DNA from: Ectopseudomonas composti
GTDB lineage: Bacteria; Pseudomonadota; Gammaproteobacteria; Pseudomonadales; Pseudomonadaceae
NCBI RefSeq assembly: GCF_900115475.1
Contig: NZ_FOWP01000002.1
Coordinates: 310,001 to 374,000 of the forward strand
Direction: 5' to 3'
Length of the DNA stretch: 64,000 nt
Made by a program: the position numbers and the translations under genes
Shown: in pieces, positions 43,023 through 51,673 of the stretch
Layout of the letters: the number at the start of each line of letters is the position of its first letter
How positions within the stretch are numbered: the first letter of the stretch is position 1
Notes under the pieces: generated by a model
Database searches by the model: none
What the model was told of the DNA's origin: nothing
The model's input: the letters and a program-made list of their open reading frames with translations, nothing else

Positions 43023-44492
43023 CTAGTTGTTGCAGCTGGGGGCGTCGGCCACTTCGCCCGCACTCTGGGAAATCTGCAGGTGGCAGCTACGGCGTACCGT
43101 GCTGTCGAGTATCTGGCTTTGCAGTGGCAGCAGGTCACCTATCAGTAGGTTTTGCAATAGCGGGGTGGCCTTGAAGTGGTTGTCGCCGAGTATGGTGTTC
43201 TGCATGCCTTCCACTCGGATCATGGCTTTGCCGATGCTTTCCAACGTATTGCCGGTGATCACCAGCTTCCCCGTGGCGGGCTGGGCGTTGCGCAGGCTGA
43301 TGGCGTATTCGGGGGTCGAGTGGATGCGGTTGTCGATAATCAGCGCACCACTCAGTTCTGCTGCGTCGATGGCGTTCAGTTTGCTATTAGCGATCAGGTT
43401 GTTCTGGATCAGCAGGCCTGAGCCATCGCCGATCTGCCGCAGCATCAGGCCATAGCCCTGAGATGCGCCCAGGCGGTTACCTTGGATCAGCAGGGCGCCG
43501 TTCTGAGCGCTGACTTCGATGGCACTCTTGCCAGCGTGCAGAATCAGGTTGTTTTGAATGCGCCCGCTACTGCTGCCGCTGACACGCACGCCACTGTTGT
43601 TCTTCACGCCGTCGATGCGGTTGTCGGCAATCAGAAAGCGGCTGCTGCCCACGTCGATGGCATATTGTTGTTGCTTGGTGAACTGGTTGTTACGAACCAG
43701 CGCCTGGCTATGGTTCAGCTCCAGCGCACTGGCCATTTCCTCGAAGCGGCTGTTGTCGATCTGGATCTGGGCAGGGGCGATATTGGCCGACTGTTGCGAG
43801 CTCAGGCCGCTGCTGACGCCGCGCGCGAGATTGGCGTTATAGCCGATCCTGACCAGTTGCGACTTTTCGATCAGCAGCCGGCTGCCAGCCCAGTTCATGA
43901 TGAAGGGGCGGGTAGGGCGATCGGTGGCCGTGGCGCGGCCGTCGCTCCAGCTTTGCAGGCGCGAGTTCTGCACGCGCAGCGACCCCTGATTGATCAGCGC
44001 CGTGCCTGATGGGCCGAACAGGTAGAGCACCTGGTCATCGATCAGCAGCGCGGCATCTTCGGCGATCATCAGCGGGTAGCTGAGCAGGTAGCCATCTTCA
44101 TGGCGACCCAAGACCTTGGCGTCGTTCAACTGCACCTGCAGTTGCTCCAGAGTGACGCTGCCGCCGCGGATGACTACTGCACGTGGATGCTGTGCCTGAT
44201 AGCCGGCGATGGCTCTGAACAGGCCATTGTGTACGAACGGTTCGAAAGGCCAGCTGCCTGCCTGGGCGGAGTACATGGGCTCCAGGCTGACACTGCCGCG
44301 CTGCCTGGGAGCCTGGATGTCGAGCACAGGCGGCTGGCTGCGCTGCATGATCAGGGCACTGCTGTGCTGTTGCTGCTGCTGTTGCCACTGTGGGTCGAGG
44401 GTGTGCAAGGCTGCCGGGGCGCCAAGGGCTGCCAGGCTGACGGTACAGGTCATCAGCAGCATTACGCGAGATAGAGTCAGTGCCTGTGACAT
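43023..44492 (-). CDS. algG: AlgG-like beta-helix protein, catalytic DPHD motif lost
   Basis: 489 residues (P. aeruginosa AlgG ~543). Signal peptide to about residue 28, then a right-handed beta-helix rich in 'NNxI...NxI' turns. Homology to mannuronan C5-epimerase AlgG is clear: RPFIMNWAGSRLLIEKSQLVRIGYNANLARGVS matches the FLLSWGGTETYIVGSKVASLGY region, and YAIDVGSSRFLIADN (277-291) lines up with YGIDPHD...LIIAEN. The catalytic Asp-Pro-His-Asp is thus replaced by Asp-Val-Gly-Ser. Epimerase activity is predicted lost; AlgG also has a structural role guarding the polymer in the periplasm, which may remain. Last gene of the operon, 14 bp after algL. Confidence 0.82.
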   Translation of the reverse strand: MSQALTLSRVMLLMTCTVSLAALGAPAALHTLDPQWQQQQQQHSSALIMQRSQPPVLDIQAPRQRGSVSLEPMYSAQAGSWPFEPFVHNGLFRAIAGYQAQHPRAVVIRGGSVTLEQLQVQLNDAKVLGRHEDGYLLSYPLMIAEDAALLIDDQVLYLFGPSGTALINQGSLRVQNSRLQSWSDGRATATDRPTRPFIMNWAGSRLLIEKSQLVRIGYNANLARGVSSGLSSQQSANIAPAQIQIDNSRFEEMASALELNHSQALVRNNQFTKQQQYAIDVGSSRFLIADNRIDGVKNNSGVRVSGSSSGRIQNNLILHAGKSAIEVSAQNGALLIQGNRLGASQGYGLMLRQIGDGSGLLIQNNLIANSKLNAIDAAELSGALIIDNRIHSTPEYAISLRNAQPATGKLVITGNTLESIGKAMIRVEGMQNTILGDNHFKATPLLQNLLIGDLLPLQSQILDSTVRRSCHLQISQSAGEVADAPSCNN

Positions 44493-44506
44493 GGCGACAT
44501 CCTGGG

Positions 44507-45610
44507 TCAGTTTAGCTGGGGGTAAAGCGGCTTGAGATCGCCGCCAACCTGGCTGTAGTTGTTGATCTCTTCACCCTCTGCCTGGTACAGGCGGCGGCCC
44601 CACTGGTGCTGCGGATAGCGGTTGAGGAAGGGCAACAGCCAGACCATCTTGTGCGGGCCGACATCGCTCTGCCGCTCGGTCAACTCAGGCAGGGTCTTGG
44701 GTTCGAGCACGGCGCGGGCGGCGAAATTGGCCAGGCCGGCGAATTTGGCTCGTTCCTGTTCGGTGAGCGGGCGACCGTTGAACTCTGCTGCCTCGACCAA
44801 CAGCGTCAGCGGAACCAGCGCGTAATGGCTGTAGTCCGCGGCCAGTCGTCCCCTGGCCACTTCCAGTGGCAGGTACTGATAGTCGCCTGCGCCGGGGGTG
44901 AGTTGACTGAAGGCCCGGCGCAAGGCGACGTCAGCCCAGGCCAGGCCCTTGTCGTCATCGAGCAGCATGGAGGTGGCGGCGACGGCCCAGGCGGCCCAGT
45001 AGTCGTGGTTGTTGAAGTAGACGCCGGTGTCGTAGCGGCGTGGTTCGTACTCGGCGACGACCTTGGCGGAAAGCTGTTGCAGCCAGCGAGTCTGAACAGC
45101 ACTGAGCTGGTAGCGCTGGTCGCTCAGCGCCTGCACCTTGAGCAAGGTCGAGGCGATGGCGGCCAGGGCCCACTTGCGCGAGGCGACACCGGTCTTGCTG
45201 GCGTCATCGCTGAGCAGGGCCGATTTGCTGGCCCAGGCATCGAGCCACTGATCCAGGCAGGCCAGGGCGATGTTGGCTTCGTTGGCCTTGCGGGTGCGCT
45301 GGAAAACCTGGGCGGCCTTGATCAAACCGCCTATGTAGCCCTGTACCTGCTTGCGGATGCGTTGGGTGTCCTTGCTCTGCTGCGCGACCAGGCGACTCTT
45401 GCTGGCGTCGCTCTGGTCATACTTGCTGTCCAGTTGCAGGTGGCCGGTATAGGCGGCAGGTGGCGTCTTGGGGCAGCGCTCCTGTCGATAGTCGCCCACC
45501 AGCCCTGCAGCCACCGTTGATTGCGGCGCCCAGATCGACTGGGTCGCGTTGGCGCTCAGCGAACCGCAGAGCAATAGCAGCAGGGCTGTCAGGCGGGGGC
45601 TTACAGGCAT
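44507..45610 (-). CDS. algL: Periplasmic poly(M)-type alginate lyase, family PL5
   Basis: 367 residues with signal peptide MPVSPRLTALLLLLCGSLSANA. The alpha/alpha toroid signature NNHDYWAAWA (about residue 198) holds the catalytic Asn and His; the usual Pseudomonas sequence is NNHSYW. Further family features: CLDQWLDAWA and YPQHQWGRRLY. AlgL removes polymer that strays into the periplasm during secretion. Starts ten bases inside algX. Confidence 0.94.
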   Translation of the reverse strand: MPVSPRLTALLLLLCGSLSANATQSIWAPQSTVAAGLVGDYRQERCPKTPPAAYTGHLQLDSKYDQSDASKSRLVAQQSKDTQRIRKQVQGYIGGLIKAAQVFQRTRKANEANIALACLDQWLDAWASKSALLSDDASKTGVASRKWALAAIASTLLKVQALSDQRYQLSAVQTRWLQQLSAKVVAEYEPRRYDTGVYFNNHDYWAAWAVAATSMLLDDDKGLAWADVALRRAFSQLTPGAGDYQYLPLEVARGRLAADYSHYALVPLTLLVEAAEFNGRPLTEQERAKFAGLANFAARAVLEPKTLPELTERQSDVGPHKMVWLLPFLNRYPQHQWGRRLYQAEGEEINNYSQVGGDLKPLYPQLN

Positions 45611-47019
45611 AGCTTGGTCTCGACCTTGAAAGGCTGTTCAACGGTCTGCGTGGGTTCAAGCAGCACCGACAGCAGGTTGGCATCGCGAAACTCCGGAGCA
45701 CGGCTCAGCTCCAGGTAGTACTGCCCACCAGTGACGATGGCCTCTCGACGGAACCACACTTTGTCGCGGGTGCCGTTGTCGTAGTAGGTGATGATGTAGA
45801 AGTTCTTGATGTTGGGGTCGCTGATCCGAATGTCGAGCACGGCATTGCGCCCCTTCAGATCCCGGCGTCCTTCGCCCGTATTGCTGAGCAGTTCCAGGCG
45901 GTCGTTCAGGCCCATGCTCGGGCGTTCCAGCTGGGCTTCGAGCACGCTGTCGCTGGCCTTGCAGCCACCGTTCACCGCCGGGATCAGCTGGCGGTAGGTC
46001 AGCTCTCCGTCCAGTGGGTAGTTGGCTGGCAGCTCCCAGATGATGAGCTTCGGCGCCTTGTCAGGCGAGTAGTTGCTCGACAGCAGGTATTCCAGCAGCG
46101 AACCGTCCTGACCGGCACCCGGCAGTGCATAGTTGATCAGGTCGGTGCTCAGATACTGCTTGAGGAATCCATCGAAGTTGAACTGCTTGGTTTCGTCTTC
46201 GCGAGCGGCGGAGTTACTGGTACCGACCAGCACCACTTCAGGGTCGGGTTGCTCCTCGAACAACTGCGCGGCGTCATTGCTCTCCGGCACGGTCTGGTAG
46301 CCAGGAACGAATTGATAGCCGAAGTGGTTGCCGCAGATTGCCGACAGCCCGAGGTTCAGCGTGCCGTCCTTGTAAAGCGTCAGGGTCTGCTCGGTGACGT
46401 AGTTCTTGCGCGGCAGCTGTGCAAAGACAGGGCTCTGGCGAATGGCCTCGGCGGTTACGCGAGCGGTGGACTGTGCGCCCACGGGCGTCCAGTGGTGGTC
46501 GCGGCGGAAGAAGAAGTCCTTCGGCGGATTTTCCACCAGGGGCATGATGTCAGGCACGATGGCCCCGGCGTCGCGCATCTGCTGCAGGAACCGGCGCAGG
46601 TTGCCGCTGGCTTTCTGGTAGTCGAAGCCGTGTGCCTGTCCAGGCAGCAACTGGGCACGGTGCATCAGACCACGGGTCGGCTGTACGGTGACCGCGACCT
46701 GCGTGCCGTGCTTGGCGAAGGCTTGCATCAGGCGCGCGAACTCCGGCTGGGCGGCGGCTGGAATGCCGAAATTATTGGTCAGGTCGACCTCCGAGCGAAA
46801 CAGCCAGCGGTCCTTTCCGGGCACGATCTGCTTGAGCGCCTTCATGTTGCCCTCGGCATACTCCTCGGGTGCGCTGAGGCGCGGGCAGATCAGGCATTGC
46901 AGGTCCTTGCAGTCTTCGGCCTGCTCTGTTGGCGTAACGGCTGGAGTGGCGTGCGCACCCGCGGCAATCAGGCTGCCGATGGCCAGTAGGAAATAGTGCT
47001 TCATGCTCTTGGAGGTCAT
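45601..47019 (-). CDS. algX: Alginate O-acetyltransferase AlgX
   Basis: 472 residues with signal peptide MTSKSMKHYFLLAIGSLIAAGAHA. N-terminal SGNH-hydrolase-like domain with the Asp-His pair in RRDHHWTP (Asp174, His176) and the nucleophile serine in VVLVGTSNS (about 268-270), followed by a C-terminal carbohydrate-binding module (~350-472). AlgX acetylates mannuronate residues in the periplasm and bridges AlgK and Alg44. Cysteine-rich start CKDLQCLICPR is normal. Placed after algF here rather than after algG. Confidence 0.95.
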   Translation of the reverse strand: MTSKSMKHYFLLAIGSLIAAGAHATPAVTPTEQAEDCKDLQCLICPRLSAPEEYAEGNMKALKQIVPGKDRWLFRSEVDLTNNFGIPAAAQPEFARLMQAFAKHGTQVAVTVQPTRGLMHRAQLLPGQAHGFDYQKASGNLRRFLQQMRDAGAIVPDIMPLVENPPKDFFFRRDHHWTPVGAQSTARVTAEAIRQSPVFAQLPRKNYVTEQTLTLYKDGTLNLGLSAICGNHFGYQFVPGYQTVPESNDAAQLFEEQPDPEVVLVGTSNSAAREDETKQFNFDGFLKQYLSTDLINYALPGAGQDGSLLEYLLSSNYSPDKAPKLIIWELPANYPLDGELTYRQLIPAVNGGCKASDSVLEAQLERPSMGLNDRLELLSNTGEGRRDLKGRNAVLDIRISDPNIKNFYIITYYDNGTRDKVWFRREAIVTGGQYYLELSRAPEFRDANLLSVLLEPTQTVEQPFKVETKLCL

Positions 47020-47053
47020 CGTCCACTCACTTGTTTGACCAGGCCTTCGGGAT

Positions 47054-47695
47054 TCATTCCGTAGGATCTATGCTGTTCGCCAGGGTTATCGCGCGGAAGC
47101 CGCTACCAGCCGGCAGCAGGGCATAGCTGTAGGAGCGGCCCTTTTTCAAGAACAGCTCGTCGAAGTCGACCAGTTTGGCGTCGCCGGCATAGGCGGCGAA
47201 TGCGATTTTCAACTCGTTGACCATACGGCTGCCGGTCTGGTCGTGCTCGATCGTGTCGACCACGACATGCTGGCCATCCAGGGTCTTGAGTGCTGCCGGC
47301 TTGTCGGTGAAGTTGTAGAAGGCGATCTGGGCTTTGCGTGGCTCGTTGACGAACTGGTCGGCAACCAGCAGCAGCTGGCCGTCGCGATACACCACTGTGC
47401 TGGCGGTATTGGCCTTGAGTTCGCGCTCCAGTACCTGGCCGGCGGCGGCGATGCGCTGCATGCCGGGAGCGACGAAGCGATAGCCACCAAACTGCCCGGC
47501 AGTGACGGACTGCGGTTTGTTCTTGCCGCTGAGCGTGACCTCGATGTTGCTATCGCTCAGGTTCAGAACCCTGACGAATGCCGAGTTGGCAGGGGCGACC
47601 GGGTCGTAGAGGTCGGCGTTGTTGTCCTGGGCGGCCTGGGCGACGGTGGCGCTGAGTAGCAGCAGGGTCAGGATTCGAAGAATGAACATGGGCAT
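47054..47695 (-). CDS. algF: Alginate O-acetylation protein AlgF
   Basis: 213 residues, typical length; signal peptide MPMFILRILTLLLLSATVAQA. The mature protein opens DNNADLYDPVAPANSAFVRVLNLS, a conserved AlgF start. It acts in the periplasm with AlgI and AlgJ in acetyl transfer. RBS AAGAGGTATCCGT supports the ATG at 47695, with another in-frame ATG two codons on. Confidence 0.94.
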   Translation of the reverse strand: MPMFILRILTLLLLSATVAQAAQDNNADLYDPVAPANSAFVRVLNLSDSNIEVTLSGKNKPQSVTAGQFGGYRFVAPGMQRIAAAGQVLERELKANTASTVVYRDGQLLLVADQFVNEPRKAQIAFYNFTDKPAALKTLDGQHVVVDTIEHDQTGSRMVNELKIAFAAYAGDAKLVDFDELFLKKGRSYSYALLPAGSGFRAITLANSIDPTE

Positions 47696-47725
47696 ACGGA
47701 TACCTCTTGCTAGTGTCTGGGTATG

Positions 47726-48802
47726 TCAGGGCGAAGGAATCTGGCGCTGGGCGAGGAGGGTACGCAGGGGGAACTCCCAGATAACCGTTTGCACCTCGCC
47801 ACCCGCCGCGGCAGGGCCGGCCAGGAACTCGTTCATGGACTCGAATGGGCCGCGTGCTTCCAGGGCGACGGTCACCAGGTCGCGCTGCAGGGCCTGCTTG
47901 AGAAAGCCGGCAAAGTTCCAGTCATCGATGCGGGTGTAGCTGGTGCCGACCAACGCCAGGGAAATGGCCTCTTCACCGAACAGGCTGTCATCGAGGCCGC
48001 CCTTCTCCTGTTTGAGGGTTTCATGCAGCTGGATGTACACCGGCTCGAAATAGCTGGGGGCCAGCCTCGGGTCGAATTTCAGGTAGTTGAGCAGGTCGCC
48101 GCTGATCTGTTTTTCGCCGGCGGCTTGGGTGATGTAGGAGGTGTCACCCTGCAGATCGGGGAATTGCTGCGCCAGGGTCTGCGCAGCCACCTCGGCCCCT
48201 TTCGGGCTCCAGTGGGTGTCGTTGCGCAGGAACAGCGGTTCGGAGGCTGCGACGTTCTGGTAGGTGCTGCGCAGGTCCACCGTGTCGATGCCGCGCTCGG
48301 CCAGGCGCTGGCTGAAGTGCTGATAGAGGTCGCTGATGGGTTCGCTGGGCACGTAGGTCGAATGCTCGGCGTAGGTGTCGAGTTTCATCGGCACCGGCAG
48401 CATGATCAGGCGCTTACCCTTTTGCGCCAACTGCTGATGAATCTTGTCGATCAGTGCCAGTTGCTTGTCCAGGTTCTGCTCCAGATCGCTGGGTACCAGG
48501 TATTCCTGGTTGGTGAACAGCCAGCCATCGCGGCCCAGTACCACGCCACTCGCACCCTCGCGGAAGATGGCCTGCTGGATATTGGCCCACAACTCGACCG
48601 ATGGATCGCGCAGGAACAGACGCTTGTCGTAGAAATGCTCGAACTTGCGAACCAGCTTGCCGTCGAGAAACAGCGACATGGCCTGTGTCTGGGTGCTGGA
48701 GAAGGCGAGCACCGCGGGCAACGAGTACAGGAACATGCCGCACAGCAGCACGCAGAACAGGATCCCATTGATCTTGCTGGCCGAGCTCATTACCGGAAAC
48801 AT
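47726..48802 (-). CDS. algJ: Alginate O-acetyltransferase AlgJ
   Basis: 358 residues. N-terminal membrane anchor (residues ~10-33), SGNH-like domain with Asp195/His197 in NDTHWSP and the serine in LALVGTSYT (~290). AlgJ relays acetyl groups from AlgI to AlgX. I take the ATG at 48802, with GAGGT nine bases upstream; an ATG four codons later has no such site. Ten bases separate it from algI. Confidence 0.94.
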   Translation of the reverse strand: MFPVMSSASKINGILFCVLLCGMFLYSLPAVLAFSSTQTQAMSLFLDGKLVRKFEHFYDKRLFLRDPSVELWANIQQAIFREGASGVVLGRDGWLFTNQEYLVPSDLEQNLDKQLALIDKIHQQLAQKGKRLIMLPVPMKLDTYAEHSTYVPSEPISDLYQHFSQRLAERGIDTVDLRSTYQNVAASEPLFLRNDTHWSPKGAEVAAQTLAQQFPDLQGDTSYITQAAGEKQISGDLLNYLKFDPRLAPSYFEPVYIQLHETLKQEKGGLDDSLFGEEAISLALVGTSYTRIDDWNFAGFLKQALQRDLVTVALEARGPFESMNEFLAGPAAAGGEVQTVIWEFPLRTLLAQRQIPSP

Positions 48803-48812
48803 GTCGGCAACC

Positions 48813-50243
48813 TCAGAACTGGAAGTACAGGAAAGGGGAGAACGAATTTGCCGCCAGGCGTGTGATCGTCAGCAGGAAGCCGAGCCACAGTAGCAGCGTG
48901 CCGAAGCCGCTCACGTGCTGCATGAAATACGGTTGCTGGCCCGCGCTGGCGTAGTAGCGGATGTTGATCGAGCCGGCGATGACGATCCACAGCAGGGCAA
49001 TCAGGGTGAAGGTCATGGTCATGGCAGAGGTGCCGAACCAGTAGAGGTCCAGTGAGCCAATGCCATTGAGACCAATCAGTGCCTTGTAGATCTGTAGGGC
49101 GTGGGGCAGGGCGCCGGTAAAGAACAGCGGCATGCAGGACGCCAGGAGGAACATGCAGCGGGCGTTGCGCCAGAAGTTGTAAGGCGTGTTGATCTTGGTG
49201 GCGATGCCCAGCCGGCGTTCTATGACCATGGCTATGCCGAAGAACAAGCCCCAGAAAATGAAGGCGAAGCTCGGGCCGTGCCAAAGACCAGAAAGCATCA
49301 TGGTGATGACCAGGCCGGTAAGCATGCCGACCAGGCGCTTGCGTACCAGTGGCATGTACACGTAGTCGCGCAGAAAGTCGGCGAGTGTCATGTGCCAGCG
49401 CTGCCAGAACTCGGTAATGCTTTGCGCAATGTAGGGCTGGTTGAAGTTCTCGGCGAAACGGAAGCCCATCATCATGCCCAAGCCGATAGCCATGTCGCTG
49501 TAGCCGGAGAAGTCAAAGTAAAGCTGTAGCGCGGAAATCAGCAGGCCGAACCAGGCGTCCGCCATCTGTAGGTCGCCACCGCCGATGAACAGTGTATTCA
49601 TCGGTGCCAGGGAGTCGGCAATCAGTACTTTCTTGATGAAGCCGAGCATGAAGCGGCAGGCGCCCAGGGAAAACAGTTCCAGGGAGTGGCTGCGATTCTT
49701 CAGCTGTTTGTCGATCAGGCTGTAGCGCAGGATTGGTCCTGCGATCAATTGCGGGAAGATGGCGATATAGGCAGCGAAGTCGATGAAACGATCGGTGGGG
49801 TCCGCGTTGCGCCGGTAGATGTCGACGATATAGCTCAAGGCCTGGAACACATAGAATGAAATGCCCAGTGGCAGGATGATGTGCTCCAGAGTGAAGGTAT
49901 TGATACCCAGCGGCTCAAGCACCGCGACCAGCACGTCTGCGCCGAAGTTGGCGTACTTGAAATAGCCGAGGGTGGCGAGGTTACCGATCACGCCGACGGT
50001 CAGCAGGCGGAAGGCGACCTTCTTCTGGCCTGCGTCCATCCGTGCCTTGATGCGCAGGCCGAACCAGTAGTTCCAGTAGGAAATCGCCACGAACAGCAAC
50101 AGAAAGTCGGGGCGCCACCAGGCGTAGAACAGGTAGCTGCCGAGCACGATGACGTAGGAGCGCCAATGGTCCCTGGCCAGGTAGTAGCAGAGCAGGAAGA
50201 CCGGCAAGAACAGGAACAGAAAGACATTGGATGCGAAGATCAT
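48813..50243 (-). CDS. algI: Alginate O-acetylation MBOAT protein AlgI
   Basis: 476 residues, about 11-12 membrane helices. MBOAT residues are present: FWQRWHMTLADFLRDYVYMPLVRKR and MLSGLWHGPSFAFIFWG with the catalytic His of LWHG. It carries acetyl groups across the inner membrane. Start ATG at 50243; a longer frame to 50264 overlaps algE and adds seven residues before the conserved MIFASNVFLFLFLP opening. Confidence 0.95.
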   Translation of the reverse strand: MIFASNVFLFLFLPVFLLCYYLARDHWRSYVIVLGSYLFYAWWRPDFLLLFVAISYWNYWFGLRIKARMDAGQKKVAFRLLTVGVIGNLATLGYFKYANFGADVLVAVLEPLGINTFTLEHIILPLGISFYVFQALSYIVDIYRRNADPTDRFIDFAAYIAIFPQLIAGPILRYSLIDKQLKNRSHSLELFSLGACRFMLGFIKKVLIADSLAPMNTLFIGGGDLQMADAWFGLLISALQLYFDFSGYSDMAIGLGMMMGFRFAENFNQPYIAQSITEFWQRWHMTLADFLRDYVYMPLVRKRLVGMLTGLVITMMLSGLWHGPSFAFIFWGLFFGIAMVIERRLGIATKINTPYNFWRNARCMFLLASCMPLFFTGALPHALQIYKALIGLNGIGSLDLYWFGTSAMTMTFTLIALLWIVIAGSINIRYYASAGQQPYFMQHVSGFGTLLLWLGFLLTITRLAANSFSPFLYFQF

Positions 50244-50260
50244 GCTGGCACCGTTCTCGG

Positions 50261-51673
50261 TCAATAGGTCAGGGTAATGCCCAGCGTCACCTGGTAGTCA
50301 TCACCGATTTCCAGTGCACTACCGGCCCTGAAGTAACTCAGGCTGGTCAGGGTGTTGAGTTGGATGCGCTTGCCGTCGTAAGCCAGCGGGAACATGCGCC
50401 AGTAGTGGTTGATATCCATTACTTGGCCCAGGTGCGATGAGCCGGTATCACGTACCACGCCTTCGTTGGTGGTGCGCAGCGGCAGTTGTGCCGAAGCGTT
50501 TCGCAGGCGCAGGTCGCTCAGGCGCACGTCCAACTGGCTACGGTCGGTTGGCCGGGTTTCCAGGCCGACACCGTAGAAGGCCAGGTTGCTCAGGTTGACG
50601 CTGACCAGGTTGCTGACCAGGCGACTGCTGTAGCTGAACGGGTCGTTGCGCCGGTCCGACTGAATGCGGTTGAGGCTGAAACCATCGTTGCCGCTGTCGT
50701 CCGGGCGGTCGGTCAAGCCGGCGGTGAGGCTGACGCGCGGTGTCCAGGGCAGGCTTTCAACGCGTTTGCCAACGTCGCCGACTACTGCCCAGCCGCGTTT
50801 GTCGCCGCGATCACGCTGGCCGTTGTTCTGGGTGATCTCCTGTTTGCCGTCGAGTCTGACGACTTCCAGTTGGTAGTCGCTGACCAGCGAGGTCAGCTGA
50901 CGTGTATCGCCGCGCAGGAAAATGCCATAGCGCAGGCCATCGAAGTCCTGGCGATCATCCGGCGAACTCCCCGAATAATCGTCCTCGTGCAGCAGGCGGG
51001 CGCCGATCCAGTGATCGGCGTGCCAGCGCCAGGCGTACTCGGCCATCAGGTAGCGGATGTCCTTGTCACGCGGGTCGAGGCGGTTGTCGTCGGAGTTGTA
51101 GTAGTAGAACTTCTCGGCGACTGCGACGAAGCCGCTGGCAAAACTGTCGTTGTAGTCCAGGCGCATGGCTTCGATGCTGTCGTCCCACCAGATGCCGAAA
51201 CGATCACTGAAGCGCTGACGACCGAAGGTGGCGGAGAAACGTGGGTCGTCGCCCAGCAGGTTGCGGCGTACGTAGAACTCGCGGGCCTCGCTGTAGGCAT
51301 GACGACGGCGGCTCAGGTTCTCGTCGTTGCCCTCGTTGTCCTGCAGGGCGTTCGGATCGGTGTCGTAGTTGAGCCACAGGCGACCGAAGGCTTCCCACTT
51401 GGCCCAGCGCTGCTCGGGCGAGAACCAGCGGTAGGACGGTTCGTAGCGCAGGCTGAAGAAGGTGCGGCGATCTTCGCCCAGGCGGGTCTCGTCGGGGCCG
51501 TAGCCGGTGCGCATGAAGACCTTGTGGGTCAGCAGCGAGGTGACCGGTTCGAGCTCGGGCGACAGGCTGCTGGCTGCCGCCGGTTGATTGTCGATTTCCT
51601 CGGCTTGCGCCAGGACGGGGGGCAGGCAAGCGATCAGCAGTGCGGCGCAGCGCAGGGTATTGGGGCGGATCAC
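50261..51673 (-). CDS. algE: Alginate outer-membrane porin AlgE
   Basis: 470 residues; signal peptide MIRPNTLRCAALLIACLPPVLAQA. An 18-strand beta-barrel is expected; motifs include FFSLRYEPSYRWFSPEQRWAKWEAFGRLWLNYDTD, ATFGRQRFSDRFGIWWDDSIEA and the terminal strand YQVTLGITLTY. Arginine-rich strands suit an anion-selective channel for polymer export. Start overlaps the algK stop by four bases. Confidence 0.95.
   Translation of the reverse strand: MIRPNTLRCAALLIACLPPVLAQAEEIDNQPAAASSLSPELEPVTSLLTHKVFMRTGYGPDETRLGEDRRTFFSLRYEPSYRWFSPEQRWAKWEAFGRLWLNYDTDPNALQDNEGNDENLSRRRHAYSEAREFYVRRNLLGDDPRFSATFGRQRFSDRFGIWWDDSIEAMRLDYNDSFASGFVAVAEKFYYYNSDDNRLDPRDKDIRYLMAEYAWRWHADHWIGARLLHEDDYSGSSPDDRQDFDGLRYGIFLRGDTRQLTSLVSDYQLEVVRLDGKQEITQNNGQRDRGDKRGWAVVGDVGKRVESLPWTPRVSLTAGLTDRPDDSGNDGFSLNRIQSDRRNDPFSYSSRLVSNLVSVNLSNLAFYGVGLETRPTDRSQLDVRLSDLRLRNASAQLPLRTTNEGVVRDTGSSHLGQVMDINHYWRMFPLAYDGKRIQLNTLTSLSYFRAGSALEIGDDYQVTLGITLTY

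Noticed and set aside
43023..44492. Unrelated pectin-lyase-like beta-helix protein instead of AlgG
   Set aside because: Two separate segments align with AlgG beyond the generic helix pattern and the gene is tightly linked to algL, so AlgG with a lost active site is the simpler reading.
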